Below, piece after piece: positions 52,267 through 61,128 of a DNA stretch of 64,000 nucleotides. The translations under genes were made by a program, and so were the position numbers. The first letter of the stretch is position 1; each line of letters begins with the position of its first letter. The stretch covers positions 558,001 to 622,000 of the forward strand of contig CAXBLY010000001.1 in assembly GCA_963976865.1 (NCBI GenBank), written 5' to 3'. The stretch comes from UBA1858 sp963976865. GTDB taxonomy: Bacteria; Pseudomonadota; Gammaproteobacteria; UBA4575. The notes under the pieces were generated by a model, which was not told the origin of the DNA, did not search any database, and worked only from the letters and a program-made list of their open reading frames with translations.

Positions 52267-52483
52267 AATAATCCTCATCGCGTTTCAGGATCTTGCGCAA
52301 CTGTTTTGCTGAAAGCACGATCACCATGTAAGCAGCAAATCCATAAAAAGCGTAAAAACCAAACCATTCTTCAAATTCAAAGTGTCCGTGCTTGTGATGA
52401 AAGACATCAACAAGCAGTACCGCAGCGCAAAGCGCATAAAGTGTGTAGACAACAAAATTAATGAATTTTTTACTGTAGATCAT
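52259..52483 (-). CDS. 74-residue membrane protein inside the antiporter operon
   Basis: A small protein with two hydrophobic segments (about 7-26 and 38-60), a His-rich loop (VFHHKHGHFEFEEWFGFYAFYG) and a charged tail ending in LKRDEDYYD. It overlaps both neighbours (4 bases upstream, 8 downstream), so it is translated as part of the operon and probably belongs to the complex. The D-E-D-Y-Y-D codons also supply the Shine-Dalgarno GAGGA for the next D-type subunit. I cannot name the family. Confidence 0.75.
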   Translation of the reverse strand: MIYSKKFINFVVYTLYALCAAVLLVDVFHHKHGHFEFEEWFGFYAFYGFAAYMVIVLSAKQLRKILKRDEDYYD

Positions 52484-53952
52484 CTTAAATTGAGTAAAAG
52501 TAAAAAGTCATAAACATAAGGTAGTAAAAAGAATAGCACCAGGCATAAACCTGCTGTGACACATAAAGGCATGACGACTGCGAATGGTGCTTCCTGTATC
52601 CCTTTGCTTGCATGCCTGGGTTTAAGCATGTATCCATTAATTGCTATTGGCATCAGGTAAATAATATTGAGTAATGTACTGATTAAAAATGCAATGGCAA
52701 TGATGAGTCTGTCAGCGCTGAGTGCCCCGTCAATTAAAAACCATTTGCTCCAGCTGCCAGCAAGAGGCGGCAAGCCAATAATGCTGATCGCAGCGATAGT
52801 ATAAGCCGCAAATGTAAATGGCATGGCGCGCCCTAAACCGTGCATATCACTAATAAGTGTTTTCTTGGTGGCTGTGTATATCGCACCCGCGCAAAAGAAT
52901 AGTGTAATCTTGCCTGCAGCATGAGTCGCCAAATGCAGTGATGAACCAATAATGCTGGTTGAGGTTGCCAGCGCTGCGCCCAGAACAATATAAGCCAACT
53001 GGCTTACCGTGGAATAAGCCAGACGTGCTTTCAGATTATCCTGCTGTAATGCAACCAGTGAAGCTAACAGCATTGTAATAGTCGCGACCCAGATAATTGG
53101 AGAGTTAGTGCCCGTGTCAGTGAGGACATCAATTCCAAATATATAGACAGTGACCTTTAATACACAGAACACACCGGCTTTTACGACCGCAACAGCATGC
53201 AGTAATGCGCTTACTGGTGTAGGTGCCACCATTGCCGAAGGTAGCCAGCGATGGAAAGGCATTAATGCTGCTTTACCAATACCGAAGGCATACAAAGCAA
53301 ATAGCAGCATCAATAAACCGTCAGGTAACCGGTTTTCCAGTATTCCTCCGACAGTAAAATCGAGCGTGCCCGTGATACTCCACGTCCATAGGATAGCCAT
53401 TAACAAAAAGCCAATGGATGTGCCGATTAAAATCCCCAGGTAGACCCGGGCGCCGGCTTTGGCGTCATCTGTGCCTTTGTGAGCAACCAATGGGTAAGTG
53501 CTGAGAGTGAGTAGCTCATAGAAAATAAATAGAGTGAGCAGATTGGCTGAATAAGCGATACCCATGACAGCTGCCATAGCAAGACAGAAGCACATATAGA
53601 AACGTGCTAAATGTTTTTCCTTGTTGGCGTTCATATAGCCAATGGCATAAATAGTAGTGACTAGCCACAATCCTGATGCTACACAGGCATATAAAATGCC
53701 TAGAGGCTCGATATGAAATGCAATTGGAATGGAATCAACAAGCGTGAGTAATGTGAAACTTTGATAAAAAGCTTCTGGCCCCAAATTCACAATCGAAATG
53801 GTCACACCAAGCAAACCTATCGCCGTGCAGACAAATAATAATTCGATTAGACCGCGGTACCTGGCACCGGCAAATATTAACAGTGCGCCGATGACGGGCA
53901 CTAACATGCTGGCATAAACATACATTTGCAGGTTTTGGCTTATGTCACTCAT
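52480..53952 (-). CDS. Mrp-type antiporter D subunit homologue (second copy)
   Basis: A 490-residue D-type subunit of the NuoM/MrpD kind with about 14 membrane spans. The core FYELLTLSTYPLVAHKGTDDAKAGARVYLGILIGTSIGFL carries the conserved Glu, and KAALMPFHRWLPSAMVAPTPVSALLHAVAVVKAGVFCVLKV the conserved Lys and the HAVAVVKAG signature; LKARLAYSTVSQLAYI is typical. It overlaps the gene before and after by four bases (ATGA). Confidence 0.92.
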   Translation of the reverse strand: MSDISQNLQMYVYASMLVPVIGALLIFAGARYRGLIELLFVCTAIGLLGVTISIVNLGPEAFYQSFTLLTLVDSIPIAFHIEPLGILYACVASGLWLVTTIYAIGYMNANKEKHLARFYMCFCLAMAAVMGIAYSANLLTLFIFYELLTLSTYPLVAHKGTDDAKAGARVYLGILIGTSIGFLLMAILWTWSITGTLDFTVGGILENRLPDGLLMLLFALYAFGIGKAALMPFHRWLPSAMVAPTPVSALLHAVAVVKAGVFCVLKVTVYIFGIDVLTDTGTNSPIIWVATITMLLASLVALQQDNLKARLAYSTVSQLAYIVLGAALATSTSIIGSSLHLATHAAGKITLFFCAGAIYTATKKTLISDMHGLGRAMPFTFAAYTIAAISIIGLPPLAGSWSKWFLIDGALSADRLIIAIAFLISTLLNIIYLMPIAINGYMLKPRHASKGIQEAPFAVVMPLCVTAGLCLVLFFLLPYVYDFLLLLNLR

Positions 53953-55424
53953 TGTTTAAACAATGCCTCTGCTGCCGCAGTTGCCACATCCACTGGATAG
54001 CTGCTGTCGATACCAAAGTACAAGCTGGTTAGTACCATTATCCAGGTGCAGGCGAGGAGTAGTGGAGGAGCTTCTTTAATGCCTGCATAACTTTGACTTG
54101 GTTGACGAAAATATATCTGTTCAATGACACGCCAAATATAAATCACCGATAACAGAGACGTGAATAAAACAATGACTGCAAGCCACCAATAATCTTTTTC
54201 AAGGATAGCTAATACCAGATACCATTTGCTGATAAAGCCGGATGTCAATGGCACGCCAATTAAAGCAAGCCCGCCAATCACAAATGCTGCTGATGTCCAT
54301 GGCATGACACGACCAGCACCGGCCAAATTAACAAGAAGGGTGGAATGGAAACGGGAATATAAACAGGCCAGGCACATGAATAAAGCGCCTTTAATAAAGG
54401 CGTGATTAAACAAATGAATAATGCTTGCGATCAGGCCCGCTTTGGTTTCGAGGGCAATTCCCATAGTCATATAACCAATCTGTCCCAGACTGGAGTAGGC
54501 TAATAAACGTTTCACGCCGGGCTGAAAAATAGCAGTGAATGAACTTAAAATGATCGCCACAATTGACAGAGGTAACAGAATGTAACCCAGGTGAAGTAAA
54601 TCAAATGAGAATTCAAATCCAAAGATAGTGTAGAAAACACGATAGAGTAAATATAAAGCAACCTTGGTAGCAGTGGCTGCTAAAAATATACTCACTACAG
54701 ATGGAGCGTGTGCATACGCATTTGGAAGCCAGTGATGCAGAGGGAATAATGCAAGTTTTAGGCAAATACCTACAGTGAAAAATGCAAATGCTGCATGTAT
54801 TGCACGAAAGCCATCAACTTCATGGATGCGTACCTTCAAGTCAAGCATGTTTAAGGTGCCGGTTTGCATATACAGCAAGCCGATACCAATAAGTATGAAG
54901 GTAGCGCCAATGGTACCCATGATTAAATATTCATAGGAGGCAGTGAGCGCTTTGCGGTCATCTCCCATGGCAATCATGGCATAGGAGGCAAGTGAACTGA
55001 TTTCAAGAAATACAAATACGTTAAATGCATCGCCAGTGGCTACAATTCCTAACAAGCCTGTAAAGCAAAGTAGAAAGGCGGTATAGAATAATGCATGTTT
55101 ACCGGCATCTATTTCATTTTCGACAAGCTGACGTGAGGCCAGTAGCGTAATGGAAGCAATAGCAGTGATTAATACCAGCACAAATGCGCTAATCAGGTCG
55201 ATATGGTACTGGATACCCCAGGGAGCTGGCCAGCTCCCTAGCTCATAGGTTAGTGCGCCACCAGCTCTTACCTGCAGAATTAATAATACGGAAATAGCAA
55301 ATGCAACCCAGGCAATGGCCGTTGCAAATAACCAGGGCAGCCTTGACCTCGGCAGCAGGCTGCATAAAGGTGCTGCAATAAGCGGAATAACAACTTGCAG
55401 AATTGGATAATGTGCTGCGATCAC
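53949..55424 (-). CDS. mrpD: Mrp-type antiporter D subunit (first copy)
   Basis: A 491-residue D-type subunit with FVFLEISSLASYAMIAMGDDRKALTASYEYLIMGTIGATFILIGI and LALFPLHHWLPNAYAHAPSVVSIFLAATATKVALYLLYRV, including the conserved Glu and Lys of ion-translocating subunits. It directly follows the C subunit with a GTGA overlap, the usual place of MrpD, so I give it that name. The start is GTG. Confidence 0.92.
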   Translation of the reverse strand: MIAAHYPILQVVIPLIAAPLCSLLPRSRLPWLFATAIAWVAFAISVLLILQVRAGGALTYELGSWPAPWGIQYHIDLISAFVLVLITAIASITLLASRQLVENEIDAGKHALFYTAFLLCFTGLLGIVATGDAFNVFVFLEISSLASYAMIAMGDDRKALTASYEYLIMGTIGATFILIGIGLLYMQTGTLNMLDLKVRIHEVDGFRAIHAAFAFFTVGICLKLALFPLHHWLPNAYAHAPSVVSIFLAATATKVALYLLYRVFYTIFGFEFSFDLLHLGYILLPLSIVAIILSSFTAIFQPGVKRLLAYSSLGQIGYMTMGIALETKAGLIASIIHLFNHAFIKGALFMCLACLYSRFHSTLLVNLAGAGRVMPWTSAAFVIGGLALIGVPLTSGFISKWYLVLAILEKDYWWLAVIVLFTSLLSVIYIWRVIEQIYFRQPSQSYAGIKEAPPLLLACTWIMVLTSLYFGIDSSYPVDVATAAAEALFKQ

Positions 55425-55783
55425 TCTTCTTCTAGCTCGATTTTTTCGATTTCCTGCTCATCAATAGACTGATAGCGCTTGTTTATATTCACCACCAGGG
55501 CTAAACCAACAGCTGTCGTTGCAACACTGACGACAATCGCTGTCAGTATAAGGACATGAGGTAATGGATTGGAAAACACGCTGTAGCCTTCTTCAAGTAT
55601 AGGCGCCGTGCCTCCATCTACTTTGCCCATTGAAATAAATAAAATGAACACAGATGTCTGGAAAATATTCAGGCCGATGAGTTTTTTCAGCAGATTAGTG
55701 TGATCAATCACAATGTACAGACCTGCCATCATTAGCATTACGCAGATCCAGTAATTATATTGAGCAGAAATGAGATCAATCAT
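55421..55783 (-). CDS. mrpC: Mrp-type antiporter C subunit (NuoK-like)
   Basis: A 120-residue NuoK/MrpC-type subunit with three membrane helices: NYWICVMLMMAGLYIVIDHTNLLKKLIGLNIFQTSVFILFISMG and HVLILTAIVVSVATTAVGLALVVNI with the typical 'PLPHxLVLTAIVVxVAxTAxxLAL' pattern. The tail is acidic (EQEIEKIELEEE). It shares one base with the B subunit (TAATG) and four with mrpD. Confidence 0.93.
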   Translation of the reverse strand: MIDLISAQYNYWICVMLMMAGLYIVIDHTNLLKKLIGLNIFQTSVFILFISMGKVDGGTAPILEEGYSVFSNPLPHVLILTAIVVSVATTAVGLALVVNINKRYQSIDEQEIEKIELEEE

Positions 55784-56205
55784 TATTTCTTGAATTTGGC
55801 GAAAGAGTAAAAAATAGAAATAATTACCGTTGCTACCGTTATGCCAACACCCAGTTCAATAATTAATATTCCCCAATGCTGCCCATGTACCGGGTCATGG
55901 GCGAGTACGTTGTAATCCAGATAATTGCCACCGAGAAAAATACCTAAAATGCCAACGCCGGCATACAGCAGCAGGCCCAGCGCCGCTAAAATTCTCGCGG
56001 TATTAAGTGAAATGACTTTTTCTGCACGTTTGGTACCGTGTAGAAGGCTATATAAAATAATGCCACTGGCAAAAATCACGCCAGCCTGAAAGCCGCCACC
56101 AGGGCCATAATCTCCATGAAACTGCACATATAATGCTAATAGTAATATGGCGGGGATCAGAAGATGGCTTGATTCAAGCAGGATAGGGTTTTTTCTAACA
56201 CTCAT
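55783..56205 (-). CDS. mrpB: Mrp-type antiporter B subunit (MnhB domain)
   Basis: A 140-residue MnhB-domain subunit: ILLESSHLLIPAILLLALYVQFHGDYGPGGGFQAGVIFASGIILYSLLHG is the family core with the GPGGGFQ(A/G)G motif, followed by two more membrane helices. It overlaps the preceding gene by four bases and the C gene by one. Confidence 0.93.
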   Translation of the reverse strand: MSVRKNPILLESSHLLIPAILLLALYVQFHGDYGPGGGFQAGVIFASGIILYSLLHGTKRAEKVISLNTARILAALGLLLYAGVGILGIFLGGNYLDYNVLAHDPVHGQHWGILIIELGVGITVATVIISIFYSFAKFKK

Positions 56206-56711
56206 GATTTATTTCGGCGAGAGCCCCGGTTAAGACCAAGTAATAGCATCACAGCGATTAACGCTGTGAATACAACGGCCACTTCACCCAGGGTATCAAA
56301 GCCCCGGTAGCTTGCGAGCACAGAAGTCACTATATTGGGGATACCAATTTCTTCACCACTTTGCTCTATATAACGTGGCGCTACATGAGTATGGACAGGT
56401 GCATTGGGGTCACCGAATGCTGGCATGTCGCTGGTGGAATAAATTAAACCAGCACCGGTCACTAATACCACAAATACAGGGATTACATGATTCTTACGTG
56501 TAAGCACCTGATGTTTGCCGGTAACGGCGAGCGCGCTCAGGAATAATACGGTTGAGATACCGGCACCCACTGCGGCCTCGGTAAAAGCGACATCAACAGC
56601 GTCCAAAAGGACAAAGAATGTTGCAGACAACAGGCTGTATATTCCGCCAAGCATAATCACTGAAAGAATATTACGCATGGCAATAATGGCGATTGCGGTA
56701 GTCGCAAGCAT
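56202..56711 (-). CDS. MrpA-C-terminal/MbhD-MbhE-like antiporter subunit
   Basis: A 169-residue subunit combining a DUF4040/MbhD-like part (MLGGIYSLLSATFFVLLDAVDVAFTEAAVGAGISTVLFLSAL) with an MbhE-like end (ASYRGFDTLGEVAVVFTALIAVMLLLG). In classical Mrp operons these parts form the C-terminal end of MrpA. ATG 56711 cuts into the first membrane helix: the frame is open upstream and would add IENLVNIFLLS, which matches the family start, but only ATC, ATA or similar codons are available there, behind an AAGGA site. The true start is therefore uncertain. Confidence 0.85.
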   Translation of the reverse strand: MLATTAIAIIAMRNILSVIMLGGIYSLLSATFFVLLDAVDVAFTEAAVGAGISTVLFLSALAVTGKHQVLTRKNHVIPVFVVLVTGAGLIYSTSDMPAFGDPNAPVHTHVAPRYIEQSGEEIGIPNIVTSVLASYRGFDTLGEVAVVFTALIAVMLLLGLNRGSRRNKS

Positions 56712-56731
56712 GCTTAATAAAAATATGTTGA

Positions 56732-57055
56732 CTAGGTTTTCGATGATGAATCCTTACCAGTGATTAAGTGACGGTCTTCGTGTATGGCTGTATTGACGAG
56801 AGCGTGAATAGCTGTAGGCCCGGTGATTAACAGAAACAGCAGAATCAATATGAGCTTGATTGATGCCATGCTGATTCCTGCATACAGAATTAAACCACTA
56901 ATGATCAAAATGGCGCCAAAGCTGTCGATCAAACTGGCTGCATGTACTCGGGTAATGAAGCTTGGCATTTTCATTATGCCGAATGCACCGATTAGACAAA
57001 ACAGGCAACCTGTTAATACCAGTATAGTACTTAGTCCATAAATCAGTAACTGCAT
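56732..57055 (-). CDS. mrpG: Mrp-type antiporter G subunit
   Basis: A 107-residue MnhG/MrpG subunit with three helices and the family pattern GCLFCLIGAFGIMKMPSFITRVHAASLIDSFGAILIISGLIL...LILLFLLITGPTAIHALVNTA. It overlaps mrpF by one base. Confidence 0.94.
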   Translation of the reverse strand: MQLLIYGLSTILVLTGCLFCLIGAFGIMKMPSFITRVHAASLIDSFGAILIISGLILYAGISMASIKLILILLFLLITGPTAIHALVNTAIHEDRHLITGKDSSSKT

Positions 57056-57330
57056 TAAGAGCCTTCCTCTTCGCGATGCCCTAGATCATTAAAGCGGTAC
57101 AGCTTTAAAACGGCGACTGTGCCGGTAAAATTAATCAGTGAATATACCAGTGCAATGTCCATAAATGCAGGGCGCTGCATATAAAATCCCAGAATGGCGA
57201 TAGCCAATACAGTGGCAGTACCAAAAGTGTTGATTGCCAGGATACGGTCATACAGAGAGGGACCTAGCCATGCACGTAAAATTACGATCACCATGACTAT
57301 CATCATTGAAATAAGTGCTGCAGTAATCAA
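57055..57330 (-). CDS. mrpF: Mrp-type antiporter F subunit
   Basis: A 91-residue MnhF/MrpF subunit with three helices: VIVILRAWLGPSLYDRILAINTFGTATVLAIAILGFYMQRPAFMDIALVYSLINFTGTVAVLKL. The conserved Asp in YDRI and in MDIAL is present. It overlaps mrpE by four bases. Confidence 0.94.
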   Translation of the reverse strand: MITAALISMMIVMVIVILRAWLGPSLYDRILAINTFGTATVLAIAILGFYMQRPAFMDIALVYSLINFTGTVAVLKLYRFNDLGHREEEGS

Positions 57331-57806
57331 CGAATGCCGCCTTCCAGTTTAGTGACACGTTTGTCTATGTCTCCGTCTATAATTCCCTGAGCAGTATGAT
57401 CTGTTAATGCATGCACAAGAATTTCATTATTATTGATATCAACACTTATTGTTCCGGGCGTAAGAGTTATGCTATTTGCATGCACCGCAAGCCCTGTGGT
57501 GGTTTTTTGACTGGGTCTGGAGCATACAGTTTGTGGCTGAAGTCTATTGCTTGAGCTTAAAATACAGCGTGCAACATGTATGTTTGATTTGGTTATCTCT
57601 TTCAGTAACCAGGGAATATAAAGCGGTAAGCGCAGATTGATTTTAATCCTCTCATGATGAGAGCTATAGATCTTTAGTCTGATAGAGAGATAGGTAACAA
57701 GTGCGCAGGAAACCACCCCAAAAATAATAAGATTGGTCTTGAAATAACCAGATAGCAGCAACCAAAGTATAAATAGGCTGGTAAAACTAAGAATGACTGT
57801 TTTCAA
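57327..57806 (-). CDS. mrpE: Mrp-type antiporter E subunit
   Basis: A 159-residue MnhE/MrpE subunit: two N-terminal hydrophobic segments, LPLYIPWLLKEITKSNIHVARCIL and the C-terminal soluble part with ANSITLTPGTISVDINNNEILVHAL, the MnhE hallmark. It is the first gene of the ten-gene antiporter operon. The start is TTG at 57806 with an A-rich leader and no clear Shine-Dalgarno sequence. A 14-bp palindrome lies 19 bases upstream. Confidence 0.9.
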   Translation of the reverse strand: MKTVILSFTSLFILWLLLSGYFKTNLIIFGVVSCALVTYLSIRLKIYSSHHERIKINLRLPLYIPWLLKEITKSNIHVARCILSSSNRLQPQTVCSRPSQKTTTGLAVHANSITLTPGTISVDINNNEILVHALTDHTAQGIIDGDIDKRVTKLEGGIR

Positions 57807-57824
57807 GTTTTATTGTAATTTATC

Positions 57825-57838
57825 AATGAATATTCATT
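57825..57838. promoter_or_regulatory. Perfect 14-bp palindrome upstream of the Mrp operon
   Basis: AATGAATATTCATT is fully self-complementary and lies 19-32 bases before the TTG of mrpE, in the 55-base gap after the SDR gene. Its place suggests a repressor or activator site for the antiporter operon. Confidence 0.45.
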
Positions 57839-57861
57839 AACATACCTAGCCACAGGGAATA

Positions 57862-58764
57862 TTACAAATTTTTTAGGTCTAAACTTCTGAAGCAGTCTTC
57901 AAGCCCTAATGCCAGGGTAGGAAATTGAATCTCCACATCCAGTAATGCATTCATTTTATCAAGTGATAAACGCCTGGATTCATTGATAAAGGACAACATC
58001 CCTGCGGATAATTTTTCCTGGGCCTGTGACAGGGGTACGCAGGGTGGTCTGGGTAAGCCTGCAAAGTCGGCTATTTTGTAGTAATAATCGGACATTGAGG
58101 TTGGCTGACCGTCTGCAATATTAATCACCTCATTTTGAATCTTATTTAACATCGCAGAAACACATACTGCAGCAAGGTCTGCCACATGAATCCGATTGCT
58201 GGGCGGGGCCTCTTCAGGACAGATGACAGTAATGTTTTTAAGTCTTTCCAGAGGTAGACGGGAAGGGCCATAAATACCCCCCACTCTCAGGATGACATAC
58301 TCGCAACGATGCCGAAGACAGTACCTGATTAGCGCTTTTTCAGCATAAACACGGCGTTTGGCTCGGGCAGTCACAGGCGCCAGCGGGTGATCTTCAGTTA
58401 CCCAGTTTCCCTGACAGTCTCCATAAACTCCGGAGGTACTTATATAGACAATTTTCCGTGGTGGGCTGGATTTACATAAATTCAGGAAATTTTCTATACG
58501 GTGATCATCATTATCCGTATGACTGGGCGGGGCCAGATAATACGCCTGGTCGATGTGAGCTGCCCATTCAGGCTGATCTCGAATAGGTGTATCCAGGTCG
58601 CAAATAACGGCATGCAATTGCCTGTCGACAAGTGTCTGACAACTTGATTCAGACTGAACGACACAGGTTGGGTTTTGCTGATTATTTAAAAGCAGTTTGG
58701 CTAGATAAGAGCCAAGAAAACCGCAGCCAATAATAACAGGCTGCGGGGAAGTATCGGCTGACAC
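57862..58764 (-). CDS. NAD(P)-dependent epimerase/SDR, YeeZ-like
   Basis: A 300-residue extended SDR. The nucleotide-binding motif is IIGCGFLGSYLAKLL (GxGxxG at residues 13-18), the active-site region is IVYISTSGVYGD with a serine-rich catalytic stretch and YAEKALIRY with YxxxK, and VLRVGGIYGPSR follows. This resembles YeeZ-type proteins of unknown substrate. The start is GTG, 18 bases after the hemY stop, so it is probably co-transcribed with the heme genes. It is not a known heme enzyme. Confidence 0.82.
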   Translation of the reverse strand: MSADTSPQPVIIGCGFLGSYLAKLLLNNQQNPTCVVQSESSCQTLVDRQLHAVICDLDTPIRDQPEWAAHIDQAYYLAPPSHTDNDDHRIENFLNLCKSSPPRKIVYISTSGVYGDCQGNWVTEDHPLAPVTARAKRRVYAEKALIRYCLRHRCEYVILRVGGIYGPSRLPLERLKNITVICPEEAPPSNRIHVADLAAVCVSAMLNKIQNEVINIADGQPTSMSDYYYKIADFAGLPRPPCVPLSQAQEKLSAGMLSFINESRRLSLDKMNALLDVEIQFPTLALGLEDCFRSLDLKNL

Positions 58765-58782
58765 TGAAAACTGACTTAAGCG

Positions 58783-59955
58783 TTATCGTGATGCGATATG
58801 TAAACCTTTTTTGGCGCAACGTTGTGCGTCAATAGGTTCATCTAGAAACTCATGCAGTTCGGCGAGCTCTGCATAGGTGCCAACTAATGGCTTGCGGCTT
58901 AGGCTGGACTCAAGATAACTTTTGGCCTTACCCCAAAGCTTTTGGTGTTTGTTGAGGCGGCCTAATGTCAATAACAGACCTGCGCTGTCTTTGTGGTGAT
59001 TTAACCAGTCTTCACTTTGCCTGGTTCTCTGGGGAAGGTTGTCGATTTTCAGTAACCCATATTCCTGGACCAAATCTTCATCCCAGTTCATATCAAGTTG
59101 AGTCTTGATGATTTGTTCAGCGACAGTGTCGTGTCCATGCCGGATTAGCGTACGAACATAGGCGTGTAACAGGGATGCGTTAGCCTGTAATTGCTTGTGA
59201 TAGATCTTCCATAATCCGGACAGACGCTCCTCAGAGGAATTAGTGTCGTAATGATCGATAGCCCACTCCAGACATCTGTTCACAGTATACTGAATGCGCG
59301 CTGCCTTGCTTGCATGGGGCAGCAGTTTCGGTAAACATGTTTCAACACCCTCAATGTTATTGGTCTTGATATATGCATGGCAAAGCGTATTGAGATTACA
59401 TATATTATCTACACTTTCATCACGCAGTAACATTAACGCTTTCTCGGGTTTCCCGTCTTCCAGACAGAATTCAGCTTCAATGGTGTTCGCTAGTGATTTC
59501 CCGCCTTCCAATTTTCTCAGACTGGTGACATGCGCATCACGTGTGTCATTCTGTCCGGAATTATGTGCGCAGTGTGCGGCAAACAGATGCTGGGCTTTTT
59601 GCATTGGGCTTTGTTTGATGTGCTTGGTTGCTGTGCGCATTGCTTCAGTCCAGTTGAACTGGCTGAAGTTAAGCATCGACGATTCCAGAGAATGCATAAT
59701 TTCAAGATTACGTTTTTGCTGACGCCGGGTTTTTATGCGCCCCGGCAATCTGAATAAGGCGCCAATAATGCGAAACAAAAAATATAAAATAATAAACGCA
59801 GCGATTGTCCAGTAATAAAACTGGGTAAGTGGCAGTTCTACAGTCGTGTCGCCGTAACTGAAAACAGCAAATCCTGGCTGGTGTCGCAGAATCAATATGT
59901 CCACACCGGCAACGATGAGACCAATGAGTAAAATGAATAATATTCGCTTAATCAT
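58783..59955 (-). CDS. hemY: HemY-type membrane protein of the heme operon
   Basis: A 390-residue HemY protein of the gammaproteobacterial type, not protoporphyrinogen oxidase. It has two N-terminal membrane segments (about 4-24 and 43-66) with GDTTVELPLTQFYYWTIAAF between them, then a TPR-like helical cytoplasmic domain (HLFAAHCAHNSGQNDTRDAHV, CHAYIKTNNIEGVETCLPKLLPHA, LLTLGRLNKHQKLWGKAKSYLESSL). The role in late heme synthesis is poorly defined. Its start overlaps the hemX stop by one base. Confidence 0.92.
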   Translation of the reverse strand: MIKRILFILLIGLIVAGVDILILRHQPGFAVFSYGDTTVELPLTQFYYWTIAAFIILYFLFRIIGALFRLPGRIKTRRQQKRNLEIMHSLESSMLNFSQFNWTEAMRTATKHIKQSPMQKAQHLFAAHCAHNSGQNDTRDAHVTSLRKLEGGKSLANTIEAEFCLEDGKPEKALMLLRDESVDNICNLNTLCHAYIKTNNIEGVETCLPKLLPHASKAARIQYTVNRCLEWAIDHYDTNSSEERLSGLWKIYHKQLQANASLLHAYVRTLIRHGHDTVAEQIIKTQLDMNWDEDLVQEYGLLKIDNLPQRTRQSEDWLNHHKDSAGLLLTLGRLNKHQKLWGKAKSYLESSLSRKPLVGTYAELAELHEFLDEPIDAQRCAKKGLHIASR

Positions 59956-61109
59956 TACTTGTCCTTAAGGCTATTCACATGCTTCGCTAATAATATGGAT
60001 GGTTCCGATATATCAGGTAACGAAGGCATTAAATTATTTTTATTTAACTGAGCAATTTCTTCAATGAGAGACGACTGATTGGAAAATTGATCGTTACTTT
60101 CTAACCATGCAAGTGCTGCGTTTAGTTGCTGGTGGAATGCATTGTTATCTCGTGTGCTTACCGCGTATTTTGCACCTAATAATTTATTGCGCAGAAAGTC
60201 ATACGCACGCTTTTTTTCCTGTTCTTCAATAAATAGTGCAATTTTTTGCTCACCATGTGTGACATTAACAGAGTCATTAAATGCAGCTTTAACTTTCTCA
60301 GCGGTGTTTTGAAGAAATTGTTTGCTGACTTCCAGAAGCTTTGCCGCATTAAAAGGTTTGTCGTTTGTTGTGTCCTGTTTTTCTGCAGGTTTAGCTGATG
60401 GAGTTTTTGCCTGTTTATCAGCGGCCTGACTGGTCGTTTGTTTTATCAAACCATTTTTAAGTTCAGCGATGGTGTTATCCAGCTGAAGTTGTATGCCCGT
60501 GTAGTCAGGGTGTGGAAACTGACTTAATGCCTGCTTTTGTTTGGCGATGGACTGGCGAATTGGAATCAGGCGTACATCATGAATGTCGTTAAGACGTTGA
60601 TCGGCTGCATTTAAGCCGGTAAGTGCGCCATCAAAATCCCGATCAAGTAACAGGCGATGCTGAGACATGCGTAAAACATGTTCGACCTCTTTCAGCATCC
60701 AGCCATTCTGGTCACGATTGACGACATCACTGGTGTGCTCGATGACCGTGGCAAGACGCTGCTGTTCTGTGTTTATTGATTCAAGGTTATTTGACAGACT
60801 GGTAATGCTGGAATTTGTATCGTCAATTTTTTTGTTGAAATTACGACTGAATTTCTGAATGTGAGGGTTCTCGTCGACGTTACCAAGTGCATGTTCAAGT
60901 GCGCGACGCTGTGTTTCAGCAGTCTGTAATTGTTTTTGCATTTGTTGCCAGACGTAATATCCGGCACCGATACCGGCGACTGTTAATAAAAAAGTCAAAA
61001 ATACAAAAAAGCCCAACAGTACGCCACCAGATTTCTGCTTGTTGGTATTCGCCACAGGTTTGGCGGGCGGGGTTGTTGTCTGGGGTTCCGTGTCACCCTT
61101 AGTGCTCAT
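59955..61109 (-). CDS. hemX: HemX membrane protein
   Basis: A 384-residue HemX: cytoplasmic Pro/Lys-rich N-terminus, one membrane segment (about 28-51, VLLGFFVFLTFLLTVAGIGAGYYVW) and a long coiled-coil-rich periplasmic part (QQMQKQLQTAETQRRALEHALGN...) with EVEHVLRMSQHRLLLDRDFDGAL, typical of the family. A low-complexity Lys/Ala/Thr stretch at about 222-250 is probably a linker. It is often labelled uroporphyrinogen-III methyltransferase, but lacks that catalytic domain. GGAGAG precedes the ATG. Confidence 0.93.
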   Translation of the reverse strand: MSTKGDTEPQTTTPPAKPVANTNKQKSGGVLLGFFVFLTFLLTVAGIGAGYYVWQQMQKQLQTAETQRRALEHALGNVDENPHIQKFSRNFNKKIDDTNSSITSLSNNLESINTEQQRLATVIEHTSDVVNRDQNGWMLKEVEHVLRMSQHRLLLDRDFDGALTGLNAADQRLNDIHDVRLIPIRQSIAKQKQALSQFPHPDYTGIQLQLDNTIAELKNGLIKQTTSQAADKQAKTPSAKPAEKQDTTNDKPFNAAKLLEVSKQFLQNTAEKVKAAFNDSVNVTHGEQKIALFIEEQEKKRAYDFLRNKLLGAKYAVSTRDNNAFHQQLNAALAWLESNDQFSNQSSLIEEIAQLNKNNLMPSLPDISEPSILLAKHVNSLKDK

Positions 61110-61128
61110 TGTTTCTCTCCGTTCAAGT

